This document shows positions 21,872-33,413 of a stretch of 64,000 nucleotides of DNA, piece by piece. The DNA comes from Euwallacea fornicatus (lineage: Eukaryota; Arthropoda; Insecta; Coleoptera; Curculionidae): NCBI RefSeq assembly GCF_040115645.1, contig NC_089560.1, positions 1,116,001 to 1,180,000 on the forward strand. The letters are read 5' to 3'. Each line of letters opens with the position of its first letter. Position 1 is the first letter of the stretch. The position numbers and the translations under genes are program-made. Below the pieces are notes generated by a model, which made no database searches, was not told where the DNA came from, and saw only the letters and a list, made by a program, of their open reading frames with translations.

Positions 21872-22845
21872 CTAACACTAGTTTCGATAAAAGGCAATTA
21901 GTGATATTTAATTACGAAAAGGGTAAATCCTGCAAAAACATTCGGGAAATGTTCCAATTAAGTAAGAGCACAGTTGGAGACATAGTCCAACGTTACAAAA
22001 ATGAAGACAGAATACTTCCAAAGAAACAAACAGGTCGTCCAAAATTGTTAAATGAGAGGGACAACCGCTTCGTAATGAGAACCATTAAGGAAAACCCCAA
22101 AGTTAGTGCTCCCAAGAATGGACATTCTATTGCAAAATCATTCTAATATAATAGCTGGTACTGAAACCATGTATTAGAAAGCCATGGCCGAGTATTAAAA
22201 ATGTAAAAGTGCGATTAAATTTTCCTAAAAAAAACTAATTTCCCAGCCAGATAATTACTGAAATAATTTAGTTTTCCGCGATGAGTCAAAATTCAATATT
22301 TTTGGCTCAGACAGACGTCAAATGGTGTAGAGGAAAGCAAATGAAGAATTGAAAAAGCATCTTTGTCCAAGGGCGAAACATGGAGGAGGTCCGGTTTTAG
22401 TTTGGGGATGTGCATCATCGGTAGAAGTCGGTGGATTAGTTTTTCTTGAAGAAACTATGGACCAAAACGTGCATTTAAATATTCTGAGAGAAAATCTAAG
22501 CGAATGCGCGGTAAAAACGGGCATATTAAATTAGTTCAAGCTATACCAAGGGCAAGATATTGTGCCCATATTGTTCACGAATGGCTGTTGCACAATTGTC
22601 CGAAAGTCCCTGAAACTCCTCCCCAATCTCCGGACCTCAATCCAATAGAAAATATACGGCATTATTTGAAACATCAACTTAGAAAATATAAAATAACATC
22701 AAAAACGCTATTAAAACCTAAGTTGCAGGAAGAAGGGAATAAAATGGGTTTAAGTTATTTAAGAAAAGCTGTCTCTTCTATGAGTCAATGTTTGAAAAGT
22801 GTAGTTGAAGCAAAAGGAAGTCATACAAAATACCAATTTAATATA
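21872..22845 (+). pseudogene. Tc1-like transposase pseudogene (DD34E type)
   Basis: Coding remnants on the plus strand in several frames. SFDKRQLVIFNYEKGKSCKN, QLSKSTVGDIVQRYK and KQTGRPKLL form the DNA-binding region. KPWPSIKNVKVRLNF follows, and the first catalytic Asp is in IVFRDESKFNIFGSD. HGGGPVLVWGCASSVEVG is the conserved central strand. The second Asp segment is frame-shifted around 22545-22570. The Glu lies in SPDLNPIENIRHYLKHQL. The C-terminus MSQCLKSVVEAKGSHTKY follows. At least three frameshifts are needed to read it through, so it is dead. Confidence 0.85.
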
Positions 22846-23106
22846 TTATGTTCCTGTATATATAATAATTACGTAATCGTTATTACGGTCCGAACGTATT
22901 TGTGACATGTTCATGTATTCTCTGGACTTTTCTCTCATACTGGAAAATACGCCGTTAAAATTTCGCGTTCTATGTTGTACAGACCACTAAATAAACAATT
23001 GTTGCAAACTTCTTCGGTCTAAAAAATAATAATAATAAATACATTTAATTAGGACTTGTAAAATCTTTAAAAAGGCTGCGTCCGAATATGTTTAGGTATC
23101 ACTATA

Positions 23107-24677
23107 CAGGGTGGGGCACCAAGAGCGCCTCGGGGTATTACGTATTTATTAATAATTTGATCGAAAATTTTTTTTTTAGGTTTTTAGAGGTGTATGTACG
23201 ACCTTACAAGGTACATTTTAAAAATATTTTCATTTATACAGGGTGTAAATAAAAAAAGATACATCTCAAATATATGTTTTTTTTAATGGAACACCCTATA
23301 TTTTATTACATATTTGGAATTATAAGAAGAAAATAGTACAAGTTTATATAACACACATTGGGTCTAAAACAATCGCTTCTCGAGAAATTAAAAAAAATAT
23401 AAAAATGCCAGAGTTAAGAAATTTTTTTTGCTAGGTGAAATGAGTTACTTGGCTATTATTTTTTTACTAAACTGATATACAGGGTAAGCAAAAAGAGTGG
23501 TAAAATTTTACTCCCTTATAATTTAGCATAACTTTCTTATTTCAAATGGAACATATACATTTTTATGTATTACTTCGAATCACTAATTAATTCCCTTTCA
23601 GTTGATACTATAGTGTTCTATACCTATCTTTTACCGTTTTCCCATAATATAGAATTTTATTTAATTTTCATTAATAACATTAAATAATACAAATTATGGA
23701 TTGGGCGAAGTGGTCCTCAGTTGTGGCCCGCAAGATCTTACCAGTATGGATTTTTTTATGCGGGGCTACATTTAAGATGTAGTGTACAAATTACCACCAA
23801 CAACAAAGGAGGACATGACAATTCGAATTCAAAATGCATTCAAAGAAATAACACCAGACATGTTATCAAAAGTGAAATTTTCTTTTCAAAAAGGTGTTCA
23901 ATCATGTATTGAAAATGATGGCCATCATTTCGAACATTTAGTGTAAATTTTAAATTTTTTTCGGAATCTGTTAAACTGTAATAAATACTTTTAAAATTCG
24001 TCGTCTATAATTGACTTACTTTAATAACCATAGCGACCAATCCAAGGCTTAACCTGATAATAATTTGTATTATTTAATGTTATTATTGAAAATTAAATAA
24101 AATTTTATGTTATGGGAAAACGGTAAAAGATAGGTATAGAACGCTATAGTATCAATTGAAAGGGAAATAATTAGTGATTCTAAGTAATTCATAAAAATGT
24201 ATAATTCGATTTGAAAAAAGAAAGTTATGCTAAATTATAAGGGAGTAAAATTTGACCACTCTTTTTGCTTACTCTGTATATTCGTTTAGTAAATAATTCA
24301 TTCTACTTTGAAGATTAGTTTGTACTTAAGAAATAATAGCCAAGTAACTCATTTTACCTAGCAAAAAAAATTTTTCTTAACTCTTGCATTTTTATATTTT
24401 CTAAAATTTCTCGAGAAGTGATTGTTTTAGACCCAATGTGTGTTATACAAACTTGTACTATTTTCTTCTTATAATTCCAAATATGTAATAAAATATAGGG
24501 TGTTCCGTTAAAAAAAACATACGTTTGAGATGTATTTTATTTTATATACACCCTGTATAAATGAAAATATTTTTAAAATGTACCTTGTAAGGTCCTACAT
24601 ACACCTCTAAAAACAATTTTCGATCAAATTATTAATAAGGACGTAATACCCCGAGACGCTCTTGGTGCCCCACCCCG
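23107..24677. mobile_element. 1.57-kb long-palindrome element, DD41D-type deletion derivative
   Basis: The arms 23107-23697 and 24062-24677 are near-perfect reverse complements (about 600 bp each) around a 365-bp centre. The left end is CAGGGTGGGGCACCAAGAG; the right, reverse-complemented, CGGGGTGGGGCACCAAGAG; TA lies on both sides (23105-23106, 24678-24679). The arms contain ATGGAACACCCTATATTTT subterminally and an inner CAGGGTAAGCAAAAAGAGT block. The centre keeps only the 3' end of a transposase gene. Confidence 0.92.
23697..23946 (+). pseudogene. Transposase C-terminal fragment in the palindrome loop
   Basis: The frame begins WIGRSGPQLWPARS, matching the W-I-G-R...WPPRSPDL segment before the third catalytic Asp, which is itself degraded. 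After a frameshift it continues with TIRIQNAFKEITPDMLSKV and CIENDGHHFEHLV, then the stop at 23944-23946. This is the usual C-terminal ending of the DD41D-type transposases in this window. Everything upstream of the third acidic residue is missing. Confidence 0.75.
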
Positions 24678-24679
24678 TA

Positions 24680-25348
24680 TATATATCTTTAATTCACTAA
24701 CAGACCCCCAGCTTAATGGGAACCTTCGGCAAATGCAGTAAGTCAGGTTGATCACAGCTTGGATTTTAATATGGCAGAAACGTTAGAATTCCTTAAATAT
24801 TTATACATAACATAAAAGATTAAGGTTCTTTCTTTTTAACTTTCAGTGGAGAGGAATTCATAGGGTTTTTAGAGAGGAGGGCTCGGTAAGAGATAAAACT
24901 TTCTAACTACCGAGTTTTCGAAACATGTTTCAATTCCAATCCATCTTTCGAAAGCCGAATTTATAAAATACGAGGCACGAATCTCCACGTTAAGATCGTA
25001 TTCAGAAATCGGTGTTTGCAATTGGGCGGTACGTAAATGAGCTCTATAGGTCGTTAAGTACAAAAACCGATGCACGTCATAAGACTGAAATTCAGCGGTG
25101 GTGCTGGTTGAATGATTAATTCAGTACTTGTTATGATGCAGCTACTCGCTACAATTAACCAAATGGATATACAGTGTGTGAAATTGAATAAAAATACATA
25201 CTTCTTTGACGGCGTTCGATGGCAACAAACGGCTGTTCTTGGTCCTTCCTCGTTCCAAATACTCTATTAAAGAAGCAAAAAGCTTCTTACTCCGACTATT
25301 TAACTGCTTTTCCATGTCGACAAACACTAATAATCCACGTTGGGTATA
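24680..25348. other. No gene recognised
   Basis: Unique-looking sequence. A TATACAGTGTGTG block near 25170 resembles transposon termini but was not paired. Confidence 0.4.
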
Positions 25349-25596
25349 CAAGGTGTTTTACCGAGAACTGCCCTTAGACGTTTACGAAAATTTAGTGGTT
25401 GGGTAAGAGCCTCGGGGCGATCTCATCTAAAATAACTTCAGTGCCATGACACTTCCGGTTGTACCGGAAGTAGACACTTTCTTGCTTAATTTTAACGTAA
25501 CGCCCCATTTATTATTGCATTTTTGGATTTTACCTTCAATTTTAGTAGAAGTTCATTAATACGTCAGCTTTCTTGGGATTGACGGTTTTTAAGATA

Positions 25597-26270
25597 CAGT
25601 CACTCAAAAAAGTATCCATACAGCCGAAAAAAAATTCTGTAAACCGTAACTTTTGACTGATTTTGTTCAAATTTTGTATAACGAAAATTCAAACCGAAAC
25701 ACAATTTGCGTAATTGAGCAACTTTTGAAAATTAAACTTTTAGAGTGCTTTTCAACATTTAAAAAAAATCCGTTTTGAAAACTTCTTGTGCGGTGGAAAT
25801 TTTTCAATGTGGTTTTAACATTCTTGTAGAGGGGATTTTTCTTCATATATCCTGAAAATTTGATCAAAATCGAACAACAAATAAGGGGGTTGCAGCTTTT
25901 TAAAGTCGTCAAAAATGTCAAAGTTTCGTCATTTTGCGCGAAAATCGTCACTCTTTGGCGTTTTTGAAAGGCTGCAACTCCCTTATTTGTTGTTCGATTT
26001 TGATCAAATTTTCAGGATATATGAAGAAAAATCCCCTCTACAAGAATGTTAAAACCACATTGAAAAATTTCCACCGCACAAGAAGTTTTCAAAACGGATT
26101 TTTTTTAAACGTTGAAAAGCACTCTAAAAGTTTAATTTTCAAAAGTTGCTCAATTACGCAAATTGAGTTTCGGTTGGAATTTTCATTATACAAAATTTGA
26201 ACAAAATCAGTCAAAAGTTACGGTTTACAGATTTTTTTTTCGGCTGTATGGATACTTTTTTGAGTGACTG
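25597..26270. mobile_element. Palindromic MITE, copy 2
   Basis: Arms of about 319 bp (25597-25915 and 25951-26270) are near-perfect reverse complements. The ends read CAGTCACTCAAAAAAGTATC on both sides and TA flanks both (25595-25596, 26271-26272). It is the same family as 11552-12229: shared blocks include GAAAACTTCTTGTGCGGTGG and CCTGAAAATTTGATCAAA. Near-identical open frames read from both strands are a by-product of the palindrome. Non-coding. Confidence 0.92.
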
Positions 26271-26303
26271 TATATTCAATTTATTGCTGCCCAATATCTT
26301 CTA

Positions 26304-26847
26304 TGGCGTTTTCACAGAAATAGACCTAACTTGACCATAAAAAAATGATCAAAACTTAAATTTTTTAAATGGAACTCCACTGTTATTTTCCTGTATTATG
26401 AAACCACGTCAAGGAAGAATCTATGCTCACATTTAAATACCTAAAATAAAGTTGCATAGTTTTTGGGTAATTTGGTTTATGAGTTGGTGTAGGGATAGAA
26501 CATCCGTAATTTCAAGCTTTAATGTAGTAATTAAATTAGTCTCATGTACCTAACTTTTTTGTGTATAATTTATGCTGGATAACAATGGAATTTTGCTGGT
26601 ATTTTCATTTTCCATAGATGCGTCTATCATATTTGCATTGTAGCTTAAAATTAGGGATGTACCATCCCTATGTCAACTTGTAAAATGTAATTACCTAAAA
26701 ACTGTGCAACGTTGTATTAGGTAAGTAGATATGAATATAGGTTCTTTTTCGACGTAGTTCCACAATACATCAAAATACTAGTAGAGTTCCATTAAAAAAA
26801 AAAAAATTCTTGACGTTCAAGTTGGCTCTACTTGTGTGAACACCCTA
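26304..26847. mobile_element. Palindromic non-autonomous element
   Basis: The left arm starts CTATGGCGTTTTCACAGAAA and the right, reverse-complemented, starts CTATAGGGTGTTCACACAAG. Both run through CTAACTTGA/CAACTTGAA, a T-rich block, AATGGAACTC and TTACC.AAAA.T.TGCAAC. The arms are about 160 bp with a unique centre. It lies within the 25349-27264 element. Boundaries are uncertain by several bases. Confidence 0.65.
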
Positions 26848-27264
26848 TAGAAAACATTACGCAAAACTCGGCAGAACGCTGATAGATGGAGCTTTTATAA
26901 TATTGTAATAAAAAGAGTTACGCAATACCTTTCCCTTTGTTAAAAATTTTCAATTCTGTAAACATCTGCACCTGTCACTTCCAACACTGAATTGCATATA
27001 TCTTGAAAACTCTTAATTTTCAAAAAAGCCGATGCATTAATAAACTTGCATTAAAATTTAACGTAGGATCCAAAAATGCAATAATATATAGAGTGTTCCA
27101 TTTAAAATAGGCAAGCAAGTATCGACTTCCGGTACAACCGGAAGGGTGACGTTATTGCAAATATTTTCGATGAGGTCACTCGAAGACACTTATCAAATCA
27201 CTAAATTCGTGTCGTTTATAGTTTTCTCAAAACATCCAACGGAATTGCCCGGTGGGACACTCTG

Positions 27265-27855
27265 TATTTATACTAGCCAGTGCTCTTAAAAGAACGGTTT
27301 GTGGCGAAGAAACCACCAATAAAACGGGATCTTTGATGGAATACGATCAAAAATTGGAGGGTAAATAAAATGTCGGAATGGAGAAGGCGTAATGTTGAAA
27401 TGGACCAACATACGACAAATTTGGTTACATCGCGACCTGTTGCCAACACTGTTAATATTTTTATTATTTACGTTCATGTTGATTTTAAATATTTCATCAA
27501 AGGTCAACGTGTATGTTACCTTTAGGTCCATGTACCATTTGCAGTTCGTCCATAAAATTATTGTTTACCTGGAGACGAATTCCTCGTAGGAAATTTTCAT
27601 ATTTTGAAAGTAAGAAAGAAGAAATAAAATTGCGTGGTTAATAACTTGCATCGATTTTTGTACTGGGCGATCAATAATTAATTTTCATTTCAACGGACGT
27701 AATATGTGATTAAGTCTCTGCTGCATGAGGGCACGGACCTTTTTTACATAAATATGTATGTTCTGTATGGACTTTCCTATTTTAAACAGATTGCGTTTGA
27801 AGATGGAAATTCGTCACAGTAATTGCTTCGCGTTGCCCATAGAATATGGAATATA
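27265..27855. other. No gene recognised
   Basis: AT-rich; short frames on both strands overlap and lack motifs. Confidence 0.4.
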
Positions 27856-28270
27856 CAAGGTATTACAGAGTAGTAGGTCAATTCGTTAATCACAGATTCC
27901 TTGAGCGAAAATAATTAGGTTTTGCTTAGGGTAAGTTTTTTGGCGCTTTATATTCACTCTACAGTGTTGAAGCTATAAAAAAATAATTGTGTTACTAACT
28001 TCGGTATTTCTTGACATATTTTAATGAAATTTGGCAGTGACGTACAGTTCGATGAGGCTCATTGTCTCTTTAATTTAGACAAAGAAATTTGAAAGCAAAG
28101 TAGGGAAAATGGGGGGCCATGGACGTTTCCCCTCCGATTTTTTTTGCGCGCCAATGGTGTCTTTACTATTTTAAACTAAATGTCCTTTTATCTTGATTTT
28201 TTATTTTTGTGAAATTTTCATTTAGCGCTCACTTTAGAAGATATTTCAGCATATTGCTCCTCAATACATA
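27856..28270. repeat. Half copy of the foldback element (copy 2)
   Basis: TA-CAAGGTATTACAGAG, AGTAGGTCAATTCGTTAATC, AGATTCC...GAAAATAATTAG and TTGGCGCTTTATATTC match the reverse complement of 5727-5843. The part from GCGCTTTATATTC to GCGCGCCAATGGTG matches 5190-5430 in the forward sense, including GGGAAAATGGGGG. The second arm is missing or unrecognisable. Confidence 0.55.
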
Positions 28271-29879
28271 ATATCCCTTTTTCTTTTACTTCGGGAACGC
28301 ATCTTTAAAAACGCAGTGTATTGTCACATGACTATCTCAAGTACTACGTGAGGAATAAAAAAAATTTTTTCTTAATATTTCTTCTAGATTTTGTTCAATT
28401 TTATACAAATTGAGTAATTTCAGCAAATGGACAATGATGTTGAAAGTTAAAGATACATAATAATACAACTAAATGGACTGAATCCATCTAAATTAAACGT
28501 TCGATATTGTTGCCTCGGCCTTCTCTGAATGTCTGAGCCCTTTGTATTACAAAGATACGAATATTGTGAAAATTTTGTGATTTTGACTTAAATTTTTCTG
28601 TTCCGTCCATGATTCTTTCTCTCAAATGTTGTTCATTTAGTATCGGAACCATATAAACCAAATCTTTCATAAATTTCCAATTTTATTATGTTAGGTACGT
28701 ACCCATCATAACGATCTTATCAGACGTTTTCGATAGTGATACGAATTCTTCTCTTTTACCCATTTGAGTTTGTAAACTTATTATGAAGGCAAGACTTTGA
28801 ATTTATTTGTAAGGAAGATTTAATGTTACTCTGCTTTTAAGCTTGCATTGGGTATAATCGACATAATTACTACATGAGCAGCTCTTTTATTCCAATTTGG
28901 GTATTAAGACAACAACATTTCGGTTATAATGAGCCAAAGTTGACGTTGTATTCTCTATGTTTAGTAAGTTCGTGTTGCTCAATATTCCTTGGTTGCGTAA
29001 GCATTTTGTGTTTCTATTATAGCATGGTAATGCTTGGAAATATGGGATGGAGCCCTCTCAGTAGTTGAAGAAACAAATCATGATTTGGAAAAATTATAGC
29101 GGTTAATGGTTAGTAGCTCATACAAGATTTCTAGAATTGTCCAAAGAATGCCCAAAAACATCTCATGAAAGAGCTAGTTTTCTTACCAATTGAAAAACAC
29201 TGAGGCGTCTTCATGATTGTAGAACGTATTGTTTGACTGTGACAAATGGCAAAAAGTCCTTTTAAATATTGCCAGATATCCAAAGATGTATGAAAAAATT
29301 AATTAGTGCCCATATTTATGCATTAACTTCAGTCCGAGTAAAATGTCATTCGCCTCGTCTCCTACAGTGTCCAAGCCACATTCCATAAATATACAACAAG
29401 GTTATGTATAAATATTTGATTTTTTAATGCATCGAACCTACAAATTTTGCCTGTGTATGTCCATAATATTCTCTGTATTTCATGCTGATCTCAGCATAAA
29501 TCTCTAATTAAGGCCCTCTATTTCGGGCTCAATCTCCCGGCTCGAGCAGACAAAACTCCCTTTTAATTTTGCAGACCAATTTCCAAAAGCGGCAACACAT
29601 CTGCATCGTTCCAGCTTTTAGGAGCAACACACACCCCAACTCCGAGCTGTTCAGTGTAGTTTTAAAGTTTCACCCCCATTTCCTTCTTAGCTAAATAACT
29701 TTGTCTGGCATGCATTCGGGGTCAATGGGGTATTTAAATTGCGATGGGGTCATGTTTTTGCATCGCGCCTGCATCGTTTGATAACAGATACAGGGCCGTT
29801 TGTTTCCGTATTGGCCCTCGGAAGGCGGGAAGGAAAGTTGCAAGATGAGCGTTTCGCAAGAAGTTTTAGGAAATTAATT
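28271..29879. other. No gene recognised
   Basis: AT-rich sequence with no recognisable coding or transposon features. Confidence 0.45.
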
Positions 29880-30382
29880 CAATGGGTCTGATTTATGTAA
29901 CGTCCAAGTCATCACTCAGGTGAGACGTTTTCCAGACGGGCGCATGCGCCTATCCAGACGCTTGCGTCCAGATAGACGAGGCCTCGTGGTCCGCCCGATT
30001 TCTGTAGTCGACTCCGTTCGTATCTGTCGTTCGTTGTCAGGGAGATATAGCTCTAACTATCGCGAAGACTTTTTCCGCGAAATATACCGGTTTGGTTCTA
30101 TCACGTGATCATTGTTGCCTTTACCTAAACTAAGTGAACTGTGAACGTCCAGTGTCGAAACATTTTCTTCGGAAGTTTCCAACGCCTGCAAAAGTTTCGT
30201 GTCAATATACTTGTTAAAAGTTACTCGCAGACTGTCTGAAAGTATTTTTAAATTTGGCGATCGATGGTTTCTGGAAGTTGCTGGGTAGCAAATCAGTTGA
30301 GTGTAAATTGGTTAGTTTCTTCTTGCCGGGAGATCCTTGACCAGAGCTTTTGTACTGCCCCGTGTTTGGCCTCAGACAACAG
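29880..30382 (+). promoter_or_regulatory. Candidate alternative promoter and non-coding leader exon
   Basis: A CpG-rich block within AT-rich flanks. It holds the 12-bp palindrome GGCGCATGCGCC at 29939-29950, containing the NRF-1-type core GCGCATGCGC, a repeated CCAGACG, many CG dinucleotides up to about 30030 and an E-box CACGTG near 30103. The stretch ends with CAG-GTAAATG at 30380-30389, a near-ideal splice donor. Short upstream frames do not look like known protein. If the CELF gene spans the window this would fit an alternative first exon in its intron; it could also belong to an unrelated gene on either strand. Confidence 0.35.
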
Positions 30383-33300
30383 GTAAATGTTTAAAGGCTG
30401 CTCGTAATTCTACGTTGTATGATACACACGCCTTCGCAAGCCGGAATTTGCCAGCACACAATAGATTGTGTATCTATTGAGCGAAGAAAATCTAATATAA
30501 TAGTACATCATACGGCACAAGAATCAATTGCCGAGTTTCGTTTTGTAATATGTGCACAGATGATGTTTCACGCAAAAATAAAGCCGTGCCGGAATTGCCT
30601 CGATTTGATGTAATCAGTGCTCGAAGGAATCCTGTGAAATGTATCAGTATGAAAATAGACACATCATTAGTTGCAATGCAAATGAGGGAATGAGATTTGT
30701 TGCGGACCGTTGGTCAACTTGTCCTCAAGTCTCCGATGATTAGTGCAAAGTGACCTTGAATAGTTTTATTTACAGCGAAACTGCCACGTTATTTTACATT
30801 CACACACAATACATCCTTCATATTATTTGGAATTTTATCTTTTGAAATTGTGATGGTCAGTTGTAAGCTTCCCAAAACTCGCCCAACTCCGTCGACAGTA
30901 GCGTTTTTTTAGGTGACCTTATTGTTGTTGGGCTTAAGGCTCATGGCTATCCTCTTTTTAACAGCTTGCAATATCCTTTCGGCGATTGTTTTGAAAGGCT
31001 ATACCTACTGTTACATAGCGCATTGCATAGGGGTTCATTCTTTGTGCTTTTCTTCTTCCAGTTTCAGCTTTGCGATGTAAAGATTTACTGGAAAGGAAAG
31101 CTTTAGGCGCATTAAATCTTCCGATTTGAGGTTCAAGTCCGTGATGTTCCGGTGTCGGATATCGTGAGTTAGCTTTCGGGTCGGCTCTAACCAACTATTA
31201 GTATAAAATATTGTTAAAATGGCAAAAATGTTTGTTCATAAAATTCAACGGCCTCTGTGTGTCGTATTCGCGAAAGCAGGAAATGGCTTATATTCCGTTT
31301 CTATGCCTTATCAAATGACTCATATATTTTCACTCGTTTGAGAAAAAATTTGAGGGTGGTTTCTCCCCCTTTCCTAATGACAAATTGTAGAATTCTTGCT
31401 GAGGCGAACATTTTTGTGCAAATGAAAATAAGATGTCCCGTAACTATGACGTTCGTTTCTTTACCAAACGATTAACTTTTCTAATTTGGATCTAATTCCA
31501 GATGAGTGTTTTACCCGTAAGAGTGTATTGTCCAAATAGGTTATTGACCTCACTGGGTGTTGAGAAAACCACCAAAGCATCGATTCTTCTGTTCTGGTCA
31601 GTAGGTCAATTCCAAAACTGACCTAAACTAATCTACCCTAATTCCAATTTGTAGAGTACGATCACCACAAACACTTTCTTTCAGATCAAAAGCAAAGGGA
31701 AAATGTTCTGTCCAGATTACGTAGCTCAGGTGATTTTTAGGGAGATACACCCTGGTTATTGATTTCATCTCCTCAAGTTTTCCTTTATGGTGCAAAGGCT
31801 CGGTATATGTTCCTTTTGCTGATTCAATTTTTGTCTGTGGTTGATCATAGTGTGCCCCATTCTCATTTGCACACTATATGGATTTTCCTTGTTATTGAAT
31901 GTAGAGCAGAATCAGTTATGTGGATAAAAGATGTGAAAGATCATGTAGACATGTTAAATTGGGCCACAAGAGCCTGAATAATACATTGGTGTAATGATGA
32001 TAAATTCGAATGTTAACTGTCGCGGACGGGTTTTAATGGCCAATTTTCTAGTTTCGCATAAAACAAATCTCAAAATTATTATAAGAAAAATTGTCTGGAC
32101 CAGCGAAGGCAAAGGTTCAAGTCTAAGCCGTGTGTTTTTTTTGAAGCTGCGCCTCGGTCTCAGCGTTAATCTCAGCTTCTCTTCAACATGAATCTCCTAC
32201 ATCACGATGCTTGTCATAGATCTCTCTCAAAGTCAAGCGCAATTTCATTCCAACTTGAATTTAATGAAGATAACAGATCTGAGTATTGAATCAACCCTCA
32301 ATCAGAGTTTTGAATAAGACGCAATTTTCAACTTCAGCCTCAATTTCCGATCAATCGAAGCACAGCACGTCTCGGCTTTGATCTAAACATCATTCAAATG
32401 AGAACATCGTAGAGGTTCAAATCTTAGCTGTAACCCCGAATATCCTTTTAGGGTAAAAATTTGTGATTTACCACTATGAGGTCCCTGTCAACTAGCAAAT
32501 CCTGTAATCTTATACTGTAAGAACTGTGATCTAACCACTCAGGGGATGTGAAGTGTGACTTGAAAATAACTCTATTGCATTTAGAAAGACGGTGGTCAGG
32601 TCAGGGTGGGTCTACTGGATTTATTTTCAGTTTCCCCAACAGAAATGCAAGCTGAAAGCATTTTGTGCAACCATTTATACGACAGATGAATGCAAAAACG
32701 GATGCATTTATTTGTTTCAATGCTGCTTTTCATATATTCGTCATCGGACGATACGAACCAAATTCATTGTAGTTGCTTGAAATAAACTGTGCAATAATTA
32801 AAAACAACTTGTGTCCAATTACGTTGCTTGTCCCGTTATCGATTCGTCAGATGATGGATGAATGAGATGCACGAGACGAAATGAAATATAATTGAATGAA
32901 TTGCTTTGAGAACAAGAGCAGGTGAAAACTTCTTGTAAAAATTCGGTGAAGAGTGAAATAAAAGAAAATTGAAAATAACTTCTAAATCTATTGACCGGTT
33001 GAGAGAGAAACTATAGAAGTTGACAAGGACCAGTTTCGCATGAAACATAAATGTTGGATCGTGTTGTTCCATACTAATTTTATTTAAATAAAGAATAGTT
33101 TATCGAAAGGTTTGGAAAAGAAACTAACGTATTGACGTTCGCTATCGCTTTATTGTTTAAAACATTAGGGAAGGTTTGATAACACTCTAGAGTATTCCAC
33201 AGATAGAAAAATAGCTGATACGGGCACAAATCCATTTGGAAGGGTACAATTTCTCAGGTATGTAGAATAGATAATTAACTTTCTATTAAATAAAAAATAT

Positions 33301-33411
33301 GTAAATTTGAAAATAACGTTTGAATATTATCACTTTTTTAACCGAAAAAGCTGATTTACGTCGCTTAAACATGCTAATAGTTACTACTTCATGCGTAAAT
33401 ATATATATCTA
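30383..33411. other. No gene recognised
   Basis: Mostly unique sequence. Around 32100-32400 there are pyrimidine-rich stretches with CTCAGCTTC-like words resembling, in reverse, the tandem repeat at 36.7-37.1 kb. No coding frame was supported. Confidence 0.45.
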
Positions 33412-33413
33412 TA

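Larger units (their letters stand above)
20757..23104 (+). mobile_element. Tc1-like element with an LTR-like insert
   Basis: The left terminus CAGTGAAACCCACAAATATT begins at 20757 after TA. The right one, reverse-complemented from 23104, reads TAGTGATACCTAAACATATT. Pairing continues through ATTCGTACAC/ATTCGGACGC and TTTACAAGTCCTAGTTAAAT/TTTACAAGTCCTAATTAAAT, giving termini of roughly 70 bp. The left end abuts the preceding element with only TATA between, and the right end abuts the next one with TA. The 2.35-kb length exceeds a normal Tc1, explained by an insert in the leader. Confidence 0.85.
25349..27264. mobile_element. Long-TIR element containing two nested MITEs
   Basis: The left end TA-CAAGGTGTTTTACCG at 25349 and the right end, reverse-complemented from 27264, TA-CAGAGTGTCCCACCG mark an old element. 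The arms pair at GGCAATTCCG-like blocks, at CTTCCGGTTGTACCGGAAG (25450 region) against CTTCCGGTACAACCGGAAG (27123 region), and at CCATTTATTATTGCATTTTT against its inverted copy near 27070. TA flanks both ends. Between the arms sit MITE copy 2 and another palindromic element; no transposase remnant was recognised. Confidence 0.75.

Noticed and set aside
25667..26200. Two near-identical open frames on opposite strands, about 90 codons each
   Set aside because: They are the two arms of the palindromic MITE read from either strand; no protein motif and no codon constraint.
31130..31140. GGTTCAAGTCC, a match to the tRNA B box
   Set aside because: No A box at the right distance upstream and no acceptor or anticodon stems can be folded around it.
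32836..33072. 78-codon minus-strand frame and similar small frames throughout 28-42 kb
   Set aside because: No motif, typical of random AT-rich sequence.
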